Below are positions 8,945 to 17,653 of a stretch of DNA of 64,000 nt, one piece after another; the stretch's first letter is position 1, and every line of letters begins with the position of its first letter. The notes under the pieces were generated by a model, which was given only the letters and a program-made list of their open reading frames with translations, made no database searches and was not told the origin of the DNA. Source of the stretch: Chlorobiaceae bacterium (lineage in GTDB: Bacteria; Bacteroidota; Chlorobiia; Chlorobiales; Chlorobiaceae); assembly GCA_013335405.1 (NCBI GenBank), contig JAAXVR010000007.1:1-64000 (forward strand). The letters are read 5' to 3'. A program made the translations under genes and the position numbers.

Positions 8945-11380
8945 TTAGTGAGCGTCCACCTTGATCCTCATGGAGAAGAACGAGCGATGTACGAAAACCA
9001 GCGACAGGGCAAAGAAAACAACGGCAAGAGACATTGCCACCTGCGGAGCAAGTTCGATGGCGAGCTCGATGGCGAGCAGGCCGAAGAGCGTGGTGAACTT
9101 GATGATCGGGTTCAGCGCCACCGAAGAGGTGTCCTTGAACGGATCGCCGACCGTATCGCCGACCACCGAAGCGTCATGCAGTTCTGTGCCTTTTGCGTGC
9201 AGCTCTGTTTCAACGACTTTCTTGGCATTGTCCCATGCACCGCCGGCATTGGCCATGAAGATGGCCTGGTAGAGACCGAAGAGGGCGATGGAGATCAGGT
9301 AGCCGATAAAGAAGTAGGAGTCAAAACAGGCGAATGCGAGTGTACTGAAGAAAATGGTCAGGAAGAGGTTGATCATGCCTTTCTGCGCAAACTTCGTGCA
9401 GATTTCCACAACCTTCTTGCTGTCCTCGGTCGAGGCTCTTTCGACGCCTTCCAGCTTGATGTTCTTCTTGATGAACTCGACGGCATAGTAGGCACCGGTA
9501 GTCACGGCATTGATCGACGCGCCGGTGAACCAGTAGATAACCGCACCGCCCATCAGGAGACCGAGCAGGAACGGCGGCGACAGAATCGAAAGTTTTTCGA
9601 TGGCTGCCGTATCGGCAAGACCGTTGGTGAGGATCATGATGATCGAGAAAATCATGGTCGTCGAACCAACCACGGCGGTACCGATAAGCACCGGTTTTGC
9701 GGTAGCCTTGAAGGTATTGCCCGCACCGTCGTTTGCTTCGAGGAACCTTTTCGCATTGTCGAAATCAGGCTTGAAGCCGAATTCGCTCTCGATGTTCTGC
9801 TTGACGTTGGGAAGCGTTTCGATGAGCGAGAGCTCATAGACTGACTGGGCGTTGTCGGTAACCGGGCCGTAGGAGTCGACCGCAATCGTGACCGGACCCA
9901 TGCTCAGGAAGCCGAAAGCCACAAGACCGAAAGCGAAAACCGAAGGAGCAAGCATCATCACGTCAAGACCAAGCATGCTGAAGGCGTAAGCCGCACCCAT
10001 AAGGGCGATAATCGCGAGGCCCATCCAGTAGGCGCTGAAGTTGCCGGCAACCAGACCGGAAAGGATGTTCAGCGCAGCACCACCCTCTTTGGAACACTGC
10101 ACGACGTTACGCACATGCGCACACTCGGTCGAGGTGAAACGATTGACCAGTTCCGGAATGAGTGCGCCGGCAATCGTGCCGCAGGTGATGATCGAGGCGA
10201 GCTTCCACCACATGGTTCCGTCGCCGAGTGTACTGATAAGAAGATATGATGCAATGTAGGTAAGCACGATCGAGACAATCGAAGTAAGCCAGACAAGGGT
10301 GATCAGCGGCTTTTCGAAATTCATTTCCGCAGCATTGCCATACATCGTTTTTGCAAGGGCAGCATTGACCCAGTAGGAAACCGCACTGGCAAGAATCATG
10401 ACAAGGCGCATGGCGAAAATCCACACAAGGAGCATGATCTGTATGATCGGGTCCTGTATGGCGAGCAGGATAAAGGAGATCAGTGCGACACCGGTAACTC
10501 CGTAGGTTTCGAAACCGTCAGCCGTCGGTCCGACAGAATCGCCTGCATTGTCGCCGGTACAGTCGGCGATAACGCCGGGGTTGCGGGCATCATCTTCCTT
10601 GATCTTGAAAACGATTTTCATGAGATCGGATCCGATGTCGGCGATTTTGGTGAAGATACCACCGGCGATACGGAGTACAGAAGCACCGAGGGATTCACCG
10701 ATCGCGAAACCGATAAAGCAGGGTCCTGCATAATCGGGACGAACAAAAAGAAGGATGCAGAGCATGACGAAAAGCTCGATGCTGATAAGCAGCATACCGA
10801 TGCTCATACCTGCCCTGAGCGGAATGGCATAGGTCGGGAACGGTTTTCCTCCGAGGCTGGCAAATGCCGTTCTGGAGTTGGCAAAGGTGTTGATCCTCAT
10901 GCCGAACCAGGCAACAGTGTAGCTTCCGAGAATACCGATAAGGCTGCATGCGAGGATGTAGGCTACTTTGACAACCTCCATCTGGCGAAGCCAGCCGAAA
11001 TAGGCGACAATGATAGCGCCGATAAGAACCCAGAGGACAAGGATGAATTTACCCTGGGTCAACAGATAGGTTTTGCAGGTGGCGTAGATCAGCTCGCTGA
11101 TCTCGCGCATTGCGCTGTGAACGGGCAGTTGCCTGATACCCATGTACTGAACGGCCCCGAAAATCATGCCGAACAGGCAGATAGCAAGCCCCCACAAAAG
11201 AAGCGTGTCGCCCGGTATTCCGCCCTGCACCAGATTACCGAGGAAAGAGACCGAATGTAAATCCGGCAATTTCAAATCGGCCTCGCTTGCCATTGCGCTT
11301 GGCGCCTGCAGCAAGATCCCGAGGCCTCCCAGAACCGAAACAGCTCTGGCCCACCATGTAACATTAAACGGTTTTTTCAT
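8945..11380 (-). CDS. hppA: Membrane-bound proton-translocating pyrophosphatase, divergent subfamily
   Basis: An 811-residue polytopic protein with about 16 membrane segments. The pyrophosphate/Mg-binding region is at residues 258-291 (EDDARNPGVIADCTGDNAGDSVG). The canonical family reads closer to DPRNPAVIADNVGDNVGD, so this is a recognisable but divergent version. A second Asp/Asn-rich site (GGAWDNAKKVVE) and the motif DTVGDPFKDTSSVALNPIIK near the C-terminus complete the active site. It couples PPi hydrolysis to ion transport across the cytoplasmic membrane. A divergent, Na+-regulated H+-pumping subfamily with a characterised member from Chlorobium limicola is known, and this protein probably belongs there. 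It is transcribed alone with a strong terminator. Confidence 0.93.
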   Translation of the reverse strand: MKKPFNVTWWARAVSVLGGLGILLQAPSAMASEADLKLPDLHSVSFLGNLVQGGIPGDTLLLWGLAICLFGMIFGAVQYMGIRQLPVHSAMREISELIYATCKTYLLTQGKFILVLWVLIGAIIVAYFGWLRQMEVVKVAYILACSLIGILGSYTVAWFGMRINTFANSRTAFASLGGKPFPTYAIPLRAGMSIGMLLISIELFVMLCILLFVRPDYAGPCFIGFAIGESLGASVLRIAGGIFTKIADIGSDLMKIVFKIKEDDARNPGVIADCTGDNAGDSVGPTADGFETYGVTGVALISFILLAIQDPIIQIMLLVWIFAMRLVMILASAVSYWVNAALAKTMYGNAAEMNFEKPLITLVWLTSIVSIVLTYIASYLLISTLGDGTMWWKLASIITCGTIAGALIPELVNRFTSTECAHVRNVVQCSKEGGAALNILSGLVAGNFSAYWMGLAIIALMGAAYAFSMLGLDVMMLAPSVFAFGLVAFGFLSMGPVTIAVDSYGPVTDNAQSVYELSLIETLPNVKQNIESEFGFKPDFDNAKRFLEANDGAGNTFKATAKPVLIGTAVVGSTTMIFSIIMILTNGLADTAAIEKLSILSPPFLLGLLMGGAVIYWFTGASINAVTTGAYYAVEFIKKNIKLEGVERASTEDSKKVVEICTKFAQKGMINLFLTIFFSTLAFACFDSYFFIGYLISIALFGLYQAIFMANAGGAWDNAKKVVETELHAKGTELHDASVVGDTVGDPFKDTSSVALNPIIKFTTLFGLLAIELAIELAPQVAMSLAVVFFALSLVFVHRSFFSMRIKVDAH

Positions 11381-11700
11381 TGCACTGTTTTTTCACTGTT
11401 TTTTTCATTGCACCGGAAAAGAATTTTTCCGGCAGAATCATGACAAGGAACGTCCCCGTTGTCTCCAGGGTGCTGTAATTTGCAACTTTTTTCACGAATC
11501 TCCATACCTTTTTGTATCCTCACAATGGTTATACAGTCATACAGTATATGGATTTGCGTAAACACACCGCAGCATTTTTCAACAATTGTACCGCTCCCTG
11601 CTTCACTATTGAGCGGCAACTCTCTTATATTCACTCCTCTGTAAAAAATCGCCTGACCGGAAGCACGCGATTTCTTCCGGAACTTATTTTACCGAACAGC
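11381..11700 (-). other. Divergent intergenic region between hppA and pth
   Basis: About 320 bp without a convincing gene. The hppA-proximal end (11390-11420) has a repeated CACTGTTTTTT unit and T-runs. The rest must hold the promoters of both divergent genes. Open frames here lack family support and no clear -35/-10 pair was chosen. Confidence 0.5.
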
Positions 11701-12273
11701 ATGAAACTTATCGCAGGCCTGGGAAATCCCGATTCTCGCCATGCCGGCACCCGCCACAATATCGGATTCGATGTCGTCGAAACCATCGCATCATCGTTCG
11801 GGACCGGCTTCGCTGCCGGCAAAGGCAAATACCACATGGCAAAAATCGTTCATGGACGCGAAACGGTGATTCTTCTTAAACCCATGACCTACATGAACCT
11901 TTCCGGCCATGCAATTGTGGCGGCCATGAACTTCTATAAAATAGATCGAAACGATATCCTGGTCGTCTGTGACGACCTTAACCTGCCCCGAGGCACGATC
12001 CGTCTTCGCCCAAAAGGCTCCGCCGGCGGTCAGAACGGCCTGAAACACATCATTGAATCACTTGGAAGCGATGAATTCGCTCGTCTGAGGGTGGGAATCG
12101 GAACGGATGAGAAGGTTGCCTGCTCTTTTTCCTCGTTCGTCCTCGGCAAATTCACCGAAGATGAGAAAAAAACAATGGCAAAGGTCCTGCCTGTATGTGC
12201 AGAAGCGGCTCTGGATTTTGCAAAGAACGGCATCGAACACGCCATGAACCGCTACAACAAGCCAATGGTCTAA
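11701..12273 (+). CDS. pth: Peptidyl-tRNA hydrolase
   Basis: A 190-residue protein with the Pth N-terminus MKLIAGLGNPDSRHAGTRHN (Asn9 and the catalytic base His19, equivalent to E. coli Asn10/His20). It also has KPMTYMNLSG, the catalytic Asp in VVCDDLNLPRG, and GGQNGLKHI. It releases tRNA from prematurely dropped peptidyl-tRNA in the cytoplasm. The ATG at 11701 is chosen by family alignment; the open frame extends 63 codons upstream without any match. Its last codons overlap the convergent hydrolase gene by 4 bp. Confidence 0.96.
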   Translation: MKLIAGLGNPDSRHAGTRHNIGFDVVETIASSFGTGFAAGKGKYHMAKIVHGRETVILLKPMTYMNLSGHAIVAAMNFYKIDRNDILVVCDDLNLPRGTIRLRPKGSAGGQNGLKHIIESLGSDEFARLRVGIGTDEKVACSFSSFVLGKFTEDEKKTMAKVLPVCAEAALDFAKNGIEHAMNRYNKPMV

Positions 12274-13103
12274 CAGGGAGACAGGGCTATCGGCAAAATA
12301 GTGTCGGCCGCACAACCGCTGCTTATCCTTGTAAGGAAAGTGATTGCCTTGGCGTTGAATTCCCTTGGCTGATCGACGTTGCAGACATGGCCCGAATTCC
12401 CGATGACCTGCAGCCATGAATTCGTATGCCTTGTGACGATCTGCCTGACAGCGGGAAGAAACATGTGATCCTCGTCTCCCATCAAATAGAGGGTGGGAAT
12501 GCCTGTGTCCTTTTCTTCGAAATATTTAAGGAGCGGCGTCAGTTCATACGTCAGGCGGAACCATCTCATGAACTCTTTCTGTGCCACTTTTTTTGCTTCG
12601 TTGACAAAAAGGAGTCTCGATTTTTTATGACGCTCACGAGGCATGATGATCCATGCAAAAAAGCTGTACAGCAACATGTAAGGAACGAAACGCTTGAACA
12701 TGTTTCCGACGGTCACAAGCACCTTCGCCCTGATGTTGAGCCTGATGATAGCCCCGCCCATGACCATCGATGTAACCCTCTCCGGGGCGAGTTCGCTGAG
12801 GTTCCGGATGAGGATCGTGCCAAGCGAGATACCGATGAAATGCGCCTTTTCTATTTTCAGTGAATCGAGTACGTCGATAATGTCCCTTGTGATATCTTCG
12901 AAGTTGTAATTCCGGTCCTCCTTGTGCATGATAATGCCCTTCGATTTGCCGTGGCCCCTGAGATCCACCAGAAGTACATTGAAATGCCTGATAAACTCTT
13001 TTATCTGCAGAAACCATATCGAAGAACTGCCGCCGGCTCCGTGAACAAAGACAACCCAGGGAGCGCAGGGGTCGTCGAGTTCATATGTCTTGTAGTGAAG
13101 CAT
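12270..13103 (-). CDS. Alpha/beta-hydrolase
   Basis: A 277-residue alpha/beta-hydrolase. It has the oxyanion-loop segment VFVHGAGGSSSIW (about 17-29), the nucleophile elbow GISLG (Ser about residue 93), an acid in LMGDEDHM, and the catalytic His in NSGHVCNVDQP. A hydrophobic lid region (about 135-170, MLLYSFFAWIIMP) may touch membranes. The substrate is unknown; such proteins include esterases, lipases and aminopeptidases. The gene is convergent with pth, sharing 4 bp. The last 20 residues, after FLTRI, are a tail of no recognised type. Confidence 0.85.
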   Translation of the reverse strand: MLHYKTYELDDPCAPWVVFVHGAGGSSSIWFLQIKEFIRHFNVLLVDLRGHGKSKGIIMHKEDRNYNFEDITRDIIDVLDSLKIEKAHFIGISLGTILIRNLSELAPERVTSMVMGGAIIRLNIRAKVLVTVGNMFKRFVPYMLLYSFFAWIIMPRERHKKSRLLFVNEAKKVAQKEFMRWFRLTYELTPLLKYFEEKDTGIPTLYLMGDEDHMFLPAVRQIVTRHTNSWLQVIGNSGHVCNVDQPREFNAKAITFLTRISSGCAADTILPIALSPC

Positions 13104-13311
13104 TGAAAAAAACGGATATTATGAGCGATTTACTGAAATGAATACTGCCAGGAACCATTCAGGAAAAAACCGAGACGTTACCATGACGGTTTCAAATAGC
13201 TGAAATATGCATGTATCATGCCAATCATGCAAAACCGCAAGGAAAATAGCTGCAAAAAAATCTGATGATGCACCTCGTTCTGTGATGAGAACAAAAAGGG
13301 TGCGTAAAAAG

Positions 13312-13854
13312 TTACGTCCCGCATCTCACGATGCGCACAAGTTCAAATAACGCTATTCCGGCAGCCACGGCAACATTGAGCGAATGTTTCGTGCCGTACT
13401 GCGGAATTTCCAGGATACCGTCACATCTCGAGAGCACTTCGTACTCGATACCATCCACTTCATTGCCAACAATGAGGCAAAGAGGAAAATCTCCTGACCC
13501 GACCTCGGTATAATGCCGGCTTCCCTCGGTTATTTCAAGACCGAAAACCGCGACTCCCTGCTTCTTCATCGCCTCAAGAAGAGGTATCGGATCCGGGTGA
13601 TGTTCCCACTGTACCGAATTCTGCGCACCGAGTGCCGTCTTGTCGATCTCCTTTCGGGGAGGTGTGGCTGTATATCCGGAAATAATAATTTTTTCAATAC
13701 CCGCAGCATCCGCTGTTCTGAACATCGACCCGACATTCCACATGCTCCTGATATTGTGGAGCATGAGAAATACCGGATGTTTCCGGTTCGTTTCATGCTG
13801 TCCGATGCACAACCGGTTCATTTCAGAACCGTGCAGCTTCCTGAAGGCGGTCAT
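13312..13854 (-). CDS. TrmH/SpoU-family RNA 2'-O-methyltransferase
   Basis: A 180-residue SPOUT methyltransferase with the three family motifs: NIRSMWNVGSMFRTADA (motif 1), LIVGNEVDGI (motif 2) and EIPQYGTKHSLNVAVAAGIALFE (motif 3, forming the SAM-binding knot). It should methylate a ribose 2'-OH of tRNA or rRNA; the exact target cannot be read. The ATG at 13854 lies one nucleotide after the hisC stop codon, which fixes the start and indicates an operon. The upstream open-frame extension overlaps hisC and is not used. Confidence 0.9.
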   Translation of the reverse strand: MTAFRKLHGSEMNRLCIGQHETNRKHPVFLMLHNIRSMWNVGSMFRTADAAGIEKIIISGYTATPPRKEIDKTALGAQNSVQWEHHPDPIPLLEAMKKQGVAVFGLEITEGSRHYTEVGSGDFPLCLIVGNEVDGIEYEVLSRCDGILEIPQYGTKHSLNVAVAAGIALFELVRIVRCGT

Positions 13855-13855
13855 A

Positions 13856-14926
13856 TCAGAGCGTTCCAAGTTTCCTGACAAGCCGCTGATTTTCTTCGAC
13901 AAGCCCGACATTGAACCTCAGGCAGTTTTCCATCATTGTGTACCCGGAAACATTCCGGACAAGTATTCCTTCATGCTGGAGTGTCCTGAAAACAGAAGAG
14001 GCATCGCCGACCCTTATGATGAGGAAGTTTGTATCACTCGCAAAAACTTCGACAGCATCGATGGAGAGCAGTTCCTGATATACTTTTTCCCGCTGGTGTA
14101 AAATGTATGATACGGTATCCGTGACAAGGGAATAATTGGCAAGTACCCTCATCAGGGTGATTTCTGCAAGCCTTCCCGATGCGAACGGTATTTTCGGCTT
14201 GGCAATCTCCTGCATCAGCGCCGGATTGCATACGGCAAACCCTATCCTGATCCCGGCAAGGGCAAGGGCTTTCGACATTGTCCTGAGCACGATAACGTTC
14301 GGCATCTCCCGGATAAGCTCAAGGGCGGAACGTTCCCTTGAAAATTCGATATATGCCTCATCCACAAGCACTATCGCATTCGCAGAGCCGGCTATATTCC
14401 TGATATCATCGAGCGTAAGGGATTTCGATGTCGGATTGTTGGGCGTGGAGAGCACGATAAAATCGACCTTTTCGTCTCTTGCGGATCGAAGGATCGCTTC
14501 CGTATCGAAATCCAAACCGGGTTGCATCGGCACCCGGACTATCTTCGACTGCAGGAGAAGAGCGAGTTTTTCATACAGCGAAAAAGAAGGTTCAGGGATG
14601 AGGACTTTTCTTCCCGGTCCGAGACATGCAAGAAAAATCGTGTAGAGCATTTCGTTCGAACCGTTGCTCATCAGCACCGACTCGACCGGAACCCCGAGAA
14701 AGTCCGCATATGCTTTCATCCCCCGGTATGGAAGAATTTCCGGGTAGCGATTCCATGGTTCCATCTGAAATTCGCCGAGAATCTCCTCCTTGAGCCAAAG
14801 AGGAAGGTCGAACGGACTTTCGTTCTGGTTCAGCTTTATTTCTGCCTGTTGTCCGCCTTCGACCTTGTAAACAGCGATCTCCTTAAGCGCGGGATTGAGA
14901 AGCATCTTCATGTCGCTCTGCATCAT
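13856..14926 (-). CDS. hisC: Histidinol-phosphate aminotransferase
   Basis: A class I/II PLP aminotransferase of about 356 residues with HisC features: LNQNESPFDLP, YPEILPYRGMKAYADFLGV, SNGSNEML, STPNNPTSKSL, VDEAYIEFS, the PLP lysine in TMSKALALAGIRIGFAV, and a C-terminal GTL-type end. It converts imidazole-acetol phosphate to histidinol phosphate. The ATG at 14926 is preceded by GGGGA at suitable spacing; ATGs at 14923 and 14911 are alternatives, and the frame is open to 15025. It is co-transcribed with the SpoU methyltransferase; no other his genes are nearby. Confidence 0.9.
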   Translation of the reverse strand: MMQSDMKMLLNPALKEIAVYKVEGGQQAEIKLNQNESPFDLPLWLKEEILGEFQMEPWNRYPEILPYRGMKAYADFLGVPVESVLMSNGSNEMLYTIFLACLGPGRKVLIPEPSFSLYEKLALLLQSKIVRVPMQPGLDFDTEAILRSARDEKVDFIVLSTPNNPTSKSLTLDDIRNIAGSANAIVLVDEAYIEFSRERSALELIREMPNVIVLRTMSKALALAGIRIGFAVCNPALMQEIAKPKIPFASGRLAEITLMRVLANYSLVTDTVSYILHQREKVYQELLSIDAVEVFASDTNFLIIRVGDASSVFRTLQHEGILVRNVSGYTMMENCLRFNVGLVEENQRLVRKLGTL

Positions 14927-15120
14927 GCAGTTTTCCCCGATGTTGTTTTTTCCTGCGATCATTGTCTCCTGATAGTGGCCTGCAGGCTGCAAGCCGCAGC
15001 AAGGCAGATAATTCACAAAAAACATCTTTTAACTGAATTCAGGAAAAAAAAATCTCGACAATGCTGTTTTTTTTTATAAATTAAAACAGGACAAAATTTA
15101 TCCAAAATAGAGGAGGCATC

Positions 15121-15543
15121 ATGATAAAGGTAAAAAAAACACCGCTGGATATACTCGATGACGTATACAGTCTCGCCTATTGGATGACAGGAAGCGAAAA
15201 AGATTCTCAGGACCTTGTTCGCCAGACCTATCTCTTTGCCGGCAGAAAGCAGAAAGAAACAGACCTGCTCAGGGTATTCAGGGAGTGCTACATCGAAACG
15301 TACGGTCAGGATACCGAATTCTGCATCGATGAGAAAGCCTGTAAAGGCACCGTGACCCTTGTCGATACCTTGAAACAGTGGGCAGCGGACATCAAGCTCA
15401 CTGTTCTTCTCAGTGAAATATCAGGTCTCGGTCACAGGCAGATCGCTTCAATCGTTGGAAAACCTATAGAGACGGTAAGGCAATGGCTCCTGACAGGCAG
15501 ACGCCTGCTCGTCAGCGATTATATACTGAAAGCATCAGCCTGA
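15121..15543 (+). CDS. Small ECF-sigma-like protein
   Basis: A 140-residue protein preceded by a strong ribosome binding site (GAGGAGG). The N-terminus (VYSLAYWMTGSEKDSQDLVRQTYL, about 16-39) resembles the start of sigma region 2. Residues about 96-130 (LLSEISGLGHRQIASIVGKPIETVRQWLLTGRRLL) match the helix-turn-helix of sigma region 4. Region 2 looks abbreviated, particularly in the -10-recognition part. It may be a minimal ECF sigma factor or a derived regulator that no longer opens promoters. No anti-sigma gene is adjacent. A terminator follows. Confidence 0.65.
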   Translation: MIKVKKTPLDILDDVYSLAYWMTGSEKDSQDLVRQTYLFAGRKQKETDLLRVFRECYIETYGQDTEFCIDEKACKGTVTLVDTLKQWAADIKLTVLLSEISGLGHRQIASIVGKPIETVRQWLLTGRRLLVSDYILKASA

Positions 15544-15565
15544 AAATTTCGTCACCCTCTACCGT

Positions 15566-15597
15566 AGGCCGCGTCCCGAAGTGATGCGGCCTTTTTT
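15566..15597 (+). terminator. Rho-independent terminator after the sigma-like gene
   Basis: A 7-bp stem (AGGCCGC ... GCGGCCT, 15566-15572 and 15586-15592) encloses a 13-nt loop and runs into a T-tract. It isolates the upstream gene from hldD, which starts at 15660. Confidence 0.85.
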
Positions 15598-15659
15598 GTT
15601 TTCAACCCGCCCTCTCTTTATATTCGATCAGCCCTTATTTTACCAAACGAAAAAAATAT

Positions 15660-16649
15660 ATGATCATCATAACCGGCGGTGCCGGCTTTATCGGCAGTGC
15701 AATGCTCTGGGAGCTCAATCGCCGCGGCAATGAAGATGTCATTATCGTCGACGATCTTGGACATACCGACAACGGAAAGTGGCGTAACCTCTCCGGACTT
15801 CACTACTCCGATTTCATACCGAAGGATCTCTTCCCCTCCCTGCTCGAAAAAAATGCGCTCGGTAATATTTCAGCAGTGATACACATGGGCGCGAACAGCT
15901 CGACCACAGAAACAGACGCTGATCACCTTCTCGAGAACAATTACGGCTATTCAAAAAAAATAGCATCATACTGCGCGAGCCAAGGTGTCAGGCTTATTTA
16001 CGCTTCGAGCGCCGCGACTTATGGTGACGGGAGCAACGGTTACAGCGACGACATCACGGTGATCGATCGGCTGCGACCTCTGAACATGTACGGGTATTCA
16101 AAGCAGCTTTTCGACAGGTGGGCGCTGAAAAACCAGGTGATGGAAAACGCTGCCGGACTCAAATTCTTCAATGTTTACGGTCCGAACGAATATCACAAGG
16201 GTGATATGTGCAGTGTGGCAAGCAAGGCTTTCCGCCAGATCCGGGACAAGGGGAAAGTTACCCTCTTCAAGTCCCACAGGTCCGATTACCTCGATGGCGA
16301 ACAGCTCAGGGATTTTGTTCATGTCCGGGACTGCACTTCGGTTATGGCATGGCTGCTTGACAATCCTGACGTCAATGGTATTTTCAATATCGGCTTCGGC
16401 AGTGCGAGAAGTTTCAATGATCTCGCAAGAGCGACATTCTCAGCAATGGACTGCGAACCAGTCATCGAATATATCCCCATGCCCGAAATCCTCAGGGATA
16501 AATACCAGTACCATACATGCGCGGATATGGACAAACTCCTGTCCGCCGGATATGCGAGACCATTCATTTCCCTTGAGGAAGGCATCACGGATTATGTCCG
16601 GAACTATCTTGGCACTCCGAACCCGTATCTCGATGCGAACAGCCAGTAA
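15660..16649 (+). CDS. hldD: ADP-L-glycero-D-manno-heptose-6-epimerase
   Basis: A 329-residue extended SDR. It has the Rossmann motif TGGAGFIGSAMLWELN at the N-terminus, GANSSTTETDADHLLENN (the HldD-type substrate loop), SSAATYGDG, the catalytic YxxxK in YGYSKQLFD, FNVYGPNEYHKGDM, and DFVHVRD. It epimerises ADP-D-glycero-D-manno-heptose to the L-glycero form for inner-core LPS. The gene is followed 22 nt later by phoH. Its presence indicates a heptose-containing core, consistent with the Kdo-modification operon further along the window. Confidence 0.94.
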   Translation: MIIITGGAGFIGSAMLWELNRRGNEDVIIVDDLGHTDNGKWRNLSGLHYSDFIPKDLFPSLLEKNALGNISAVIHMGANSSTTETDADHLLENNYGYSKKIASYCASQGVRLIYASSAATYGDGSNGYSDDITVIDRLRPLNMYGYSKQLFDRWALKNQVMENAAGLKFFNVYGPNEYHKGDMCSVASKAFRQIRDKGKVTLFKSHRSDYLDGEQLRDFVHVRDCTSVMAWLLDNPDVNGIFNIGFGSARSFNDLARATFSAMDCEPVIEYIPMPEILRDKYQYHTCADMDKLLSAGYARPFISLEEGITDYVRNYLGTPNPYLDANSQ

Positions 16650-16671
16650 CAGTATTTAACCGCGAACCCAG

Positions 16672-17631
16672 TTGATTACGGAAAAAATCATCGAAATAAA
16701 GAATATCGAGCCGGTCATCCTTTTCGGACCGTTCGATGCTCACCTGAAAAAATTAAAAGAGGAATTTCCCGACGTTCTTGTTACGGCAAGAGGCTCACTT
16801 GTTACGTTTCGTGGCGAGGAGAATGAAGTCGTCATGCTCGACCGGATTTTAAGGGAGATGATTTTTCTGGCAGATAAACATGGAGAAGTACTCGATAATG
16901 ACCTGAATGCGCTGATTTCCCTCGCCTACTCGCCTGCGCCGGCAAACAGGCCGGGAGTGCCTGGAGATGAGGATATCATCGTGGCTTCCCCCGATTATGT
17001 CGTGAGGGCGAAAACGAACGGTCAGCGCAGGATGGTTTCCGAAGCAAAAACAAATGACATCGTTTTCGCTATCGGACCTGCCGGAACGGGAAAAACCTAT
17101 ACGGCTGTCGCGATAGCAGTGGCTGCATGGAAATCAAAACAGGTCAAAAGAATCGTACTTGCCCGTCCGGCGGTCGAAGCCGGTGAAAGCCTCGGGTTTC
17201 TTCCCGGAGATCTCGCACAGAAAATAGATCCCTACCTGCGTCCCCTCTATGATGCCCTCCAGGACATGCTTACGGCCGAAAAGCTCAAATATCTCACGGA
17301 ACGCCGCGTTATCGAGATTGTCCCGCTCGCCTACATGCGAGGAAGAACACTGAACAACTCCTTCATCATCCTTGATGAAGCCCAGAACGCTTCGAACAAG
17401 CAGATGAAAATGTGCCTCACCAGGCTTGGACTTAACTCGAAGGCCATCATCACGGGCGACGTTACGCAGATCGACCTTCCGAGTGAAATGGAATCAGGCC
17501 TTACCAATTCCCCGAAAATCCTGGATAACATCAGAGGCATCAGTTTCGTCTACCTTGATAAATCCGATGTCGTCCGACACAAACTGGTAAGGGATATCAT
17601 CAATGCCTACGAGCAGCACGAAAAAAAATAA
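16672..17631 (+). CDS. phoH: PhoH-family ATPase
   Basis: A 319-residue PhoH-like protein with an N-terminal KH-like segment (about 1-90), Walker A GPAGTGKT at 135-142, Walker B SFIILDEAQN around 240, and TRLGLNSKAIITGDVTQIDLP as the family sensor region. The family is ATP-binding and often linked to RNA metabolism. The start codon must be non-ATG: an in-frame TAA at 16657-16659 leaves TTG at 16672 as the only usual initiator before the conserved N-terminus. It follows hldD by 22 nt. Confidence 0.92.
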   Translation: MITEKIIEIKNIEPVILFGPFDAHLKKLKEEFPDVLVTARGSLVTFRGEENEVVMLDRILREMIFLADKHGEVLDNDLNALISLAYSPAPANRPGVPGDEDIIVASPDYVVRAKTNGQRRMVSEAKTNDIVFAIGPAGTGKTYTAVAIAVAAWKSKQVKRIVLARPAVEAGESLGFLPGDLAQKIDPYLRPLYDALQDMLTAEKLKYLTERRVIEIVPLAYMRGRTLNNSFIILDEAQNASNKQMKMCLTRLGLNSKAIITGDVTQIDLPSEMESGLTNSPKILDNIRGISFVYLDKSDVVRHKLVRDIINAYEQHEKK

Positions 17632-17653
17632 TACGTAAAATACATCCGAATCA

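Noticed and set aside
8750..9844. 364-codon open frame on the plus strand, mostly opposite the membrane pyrophosphatase gene
   Set aside because: It is antisense to a well-conserved enzyme, has biased composition typical of a shadow frame and no domain.
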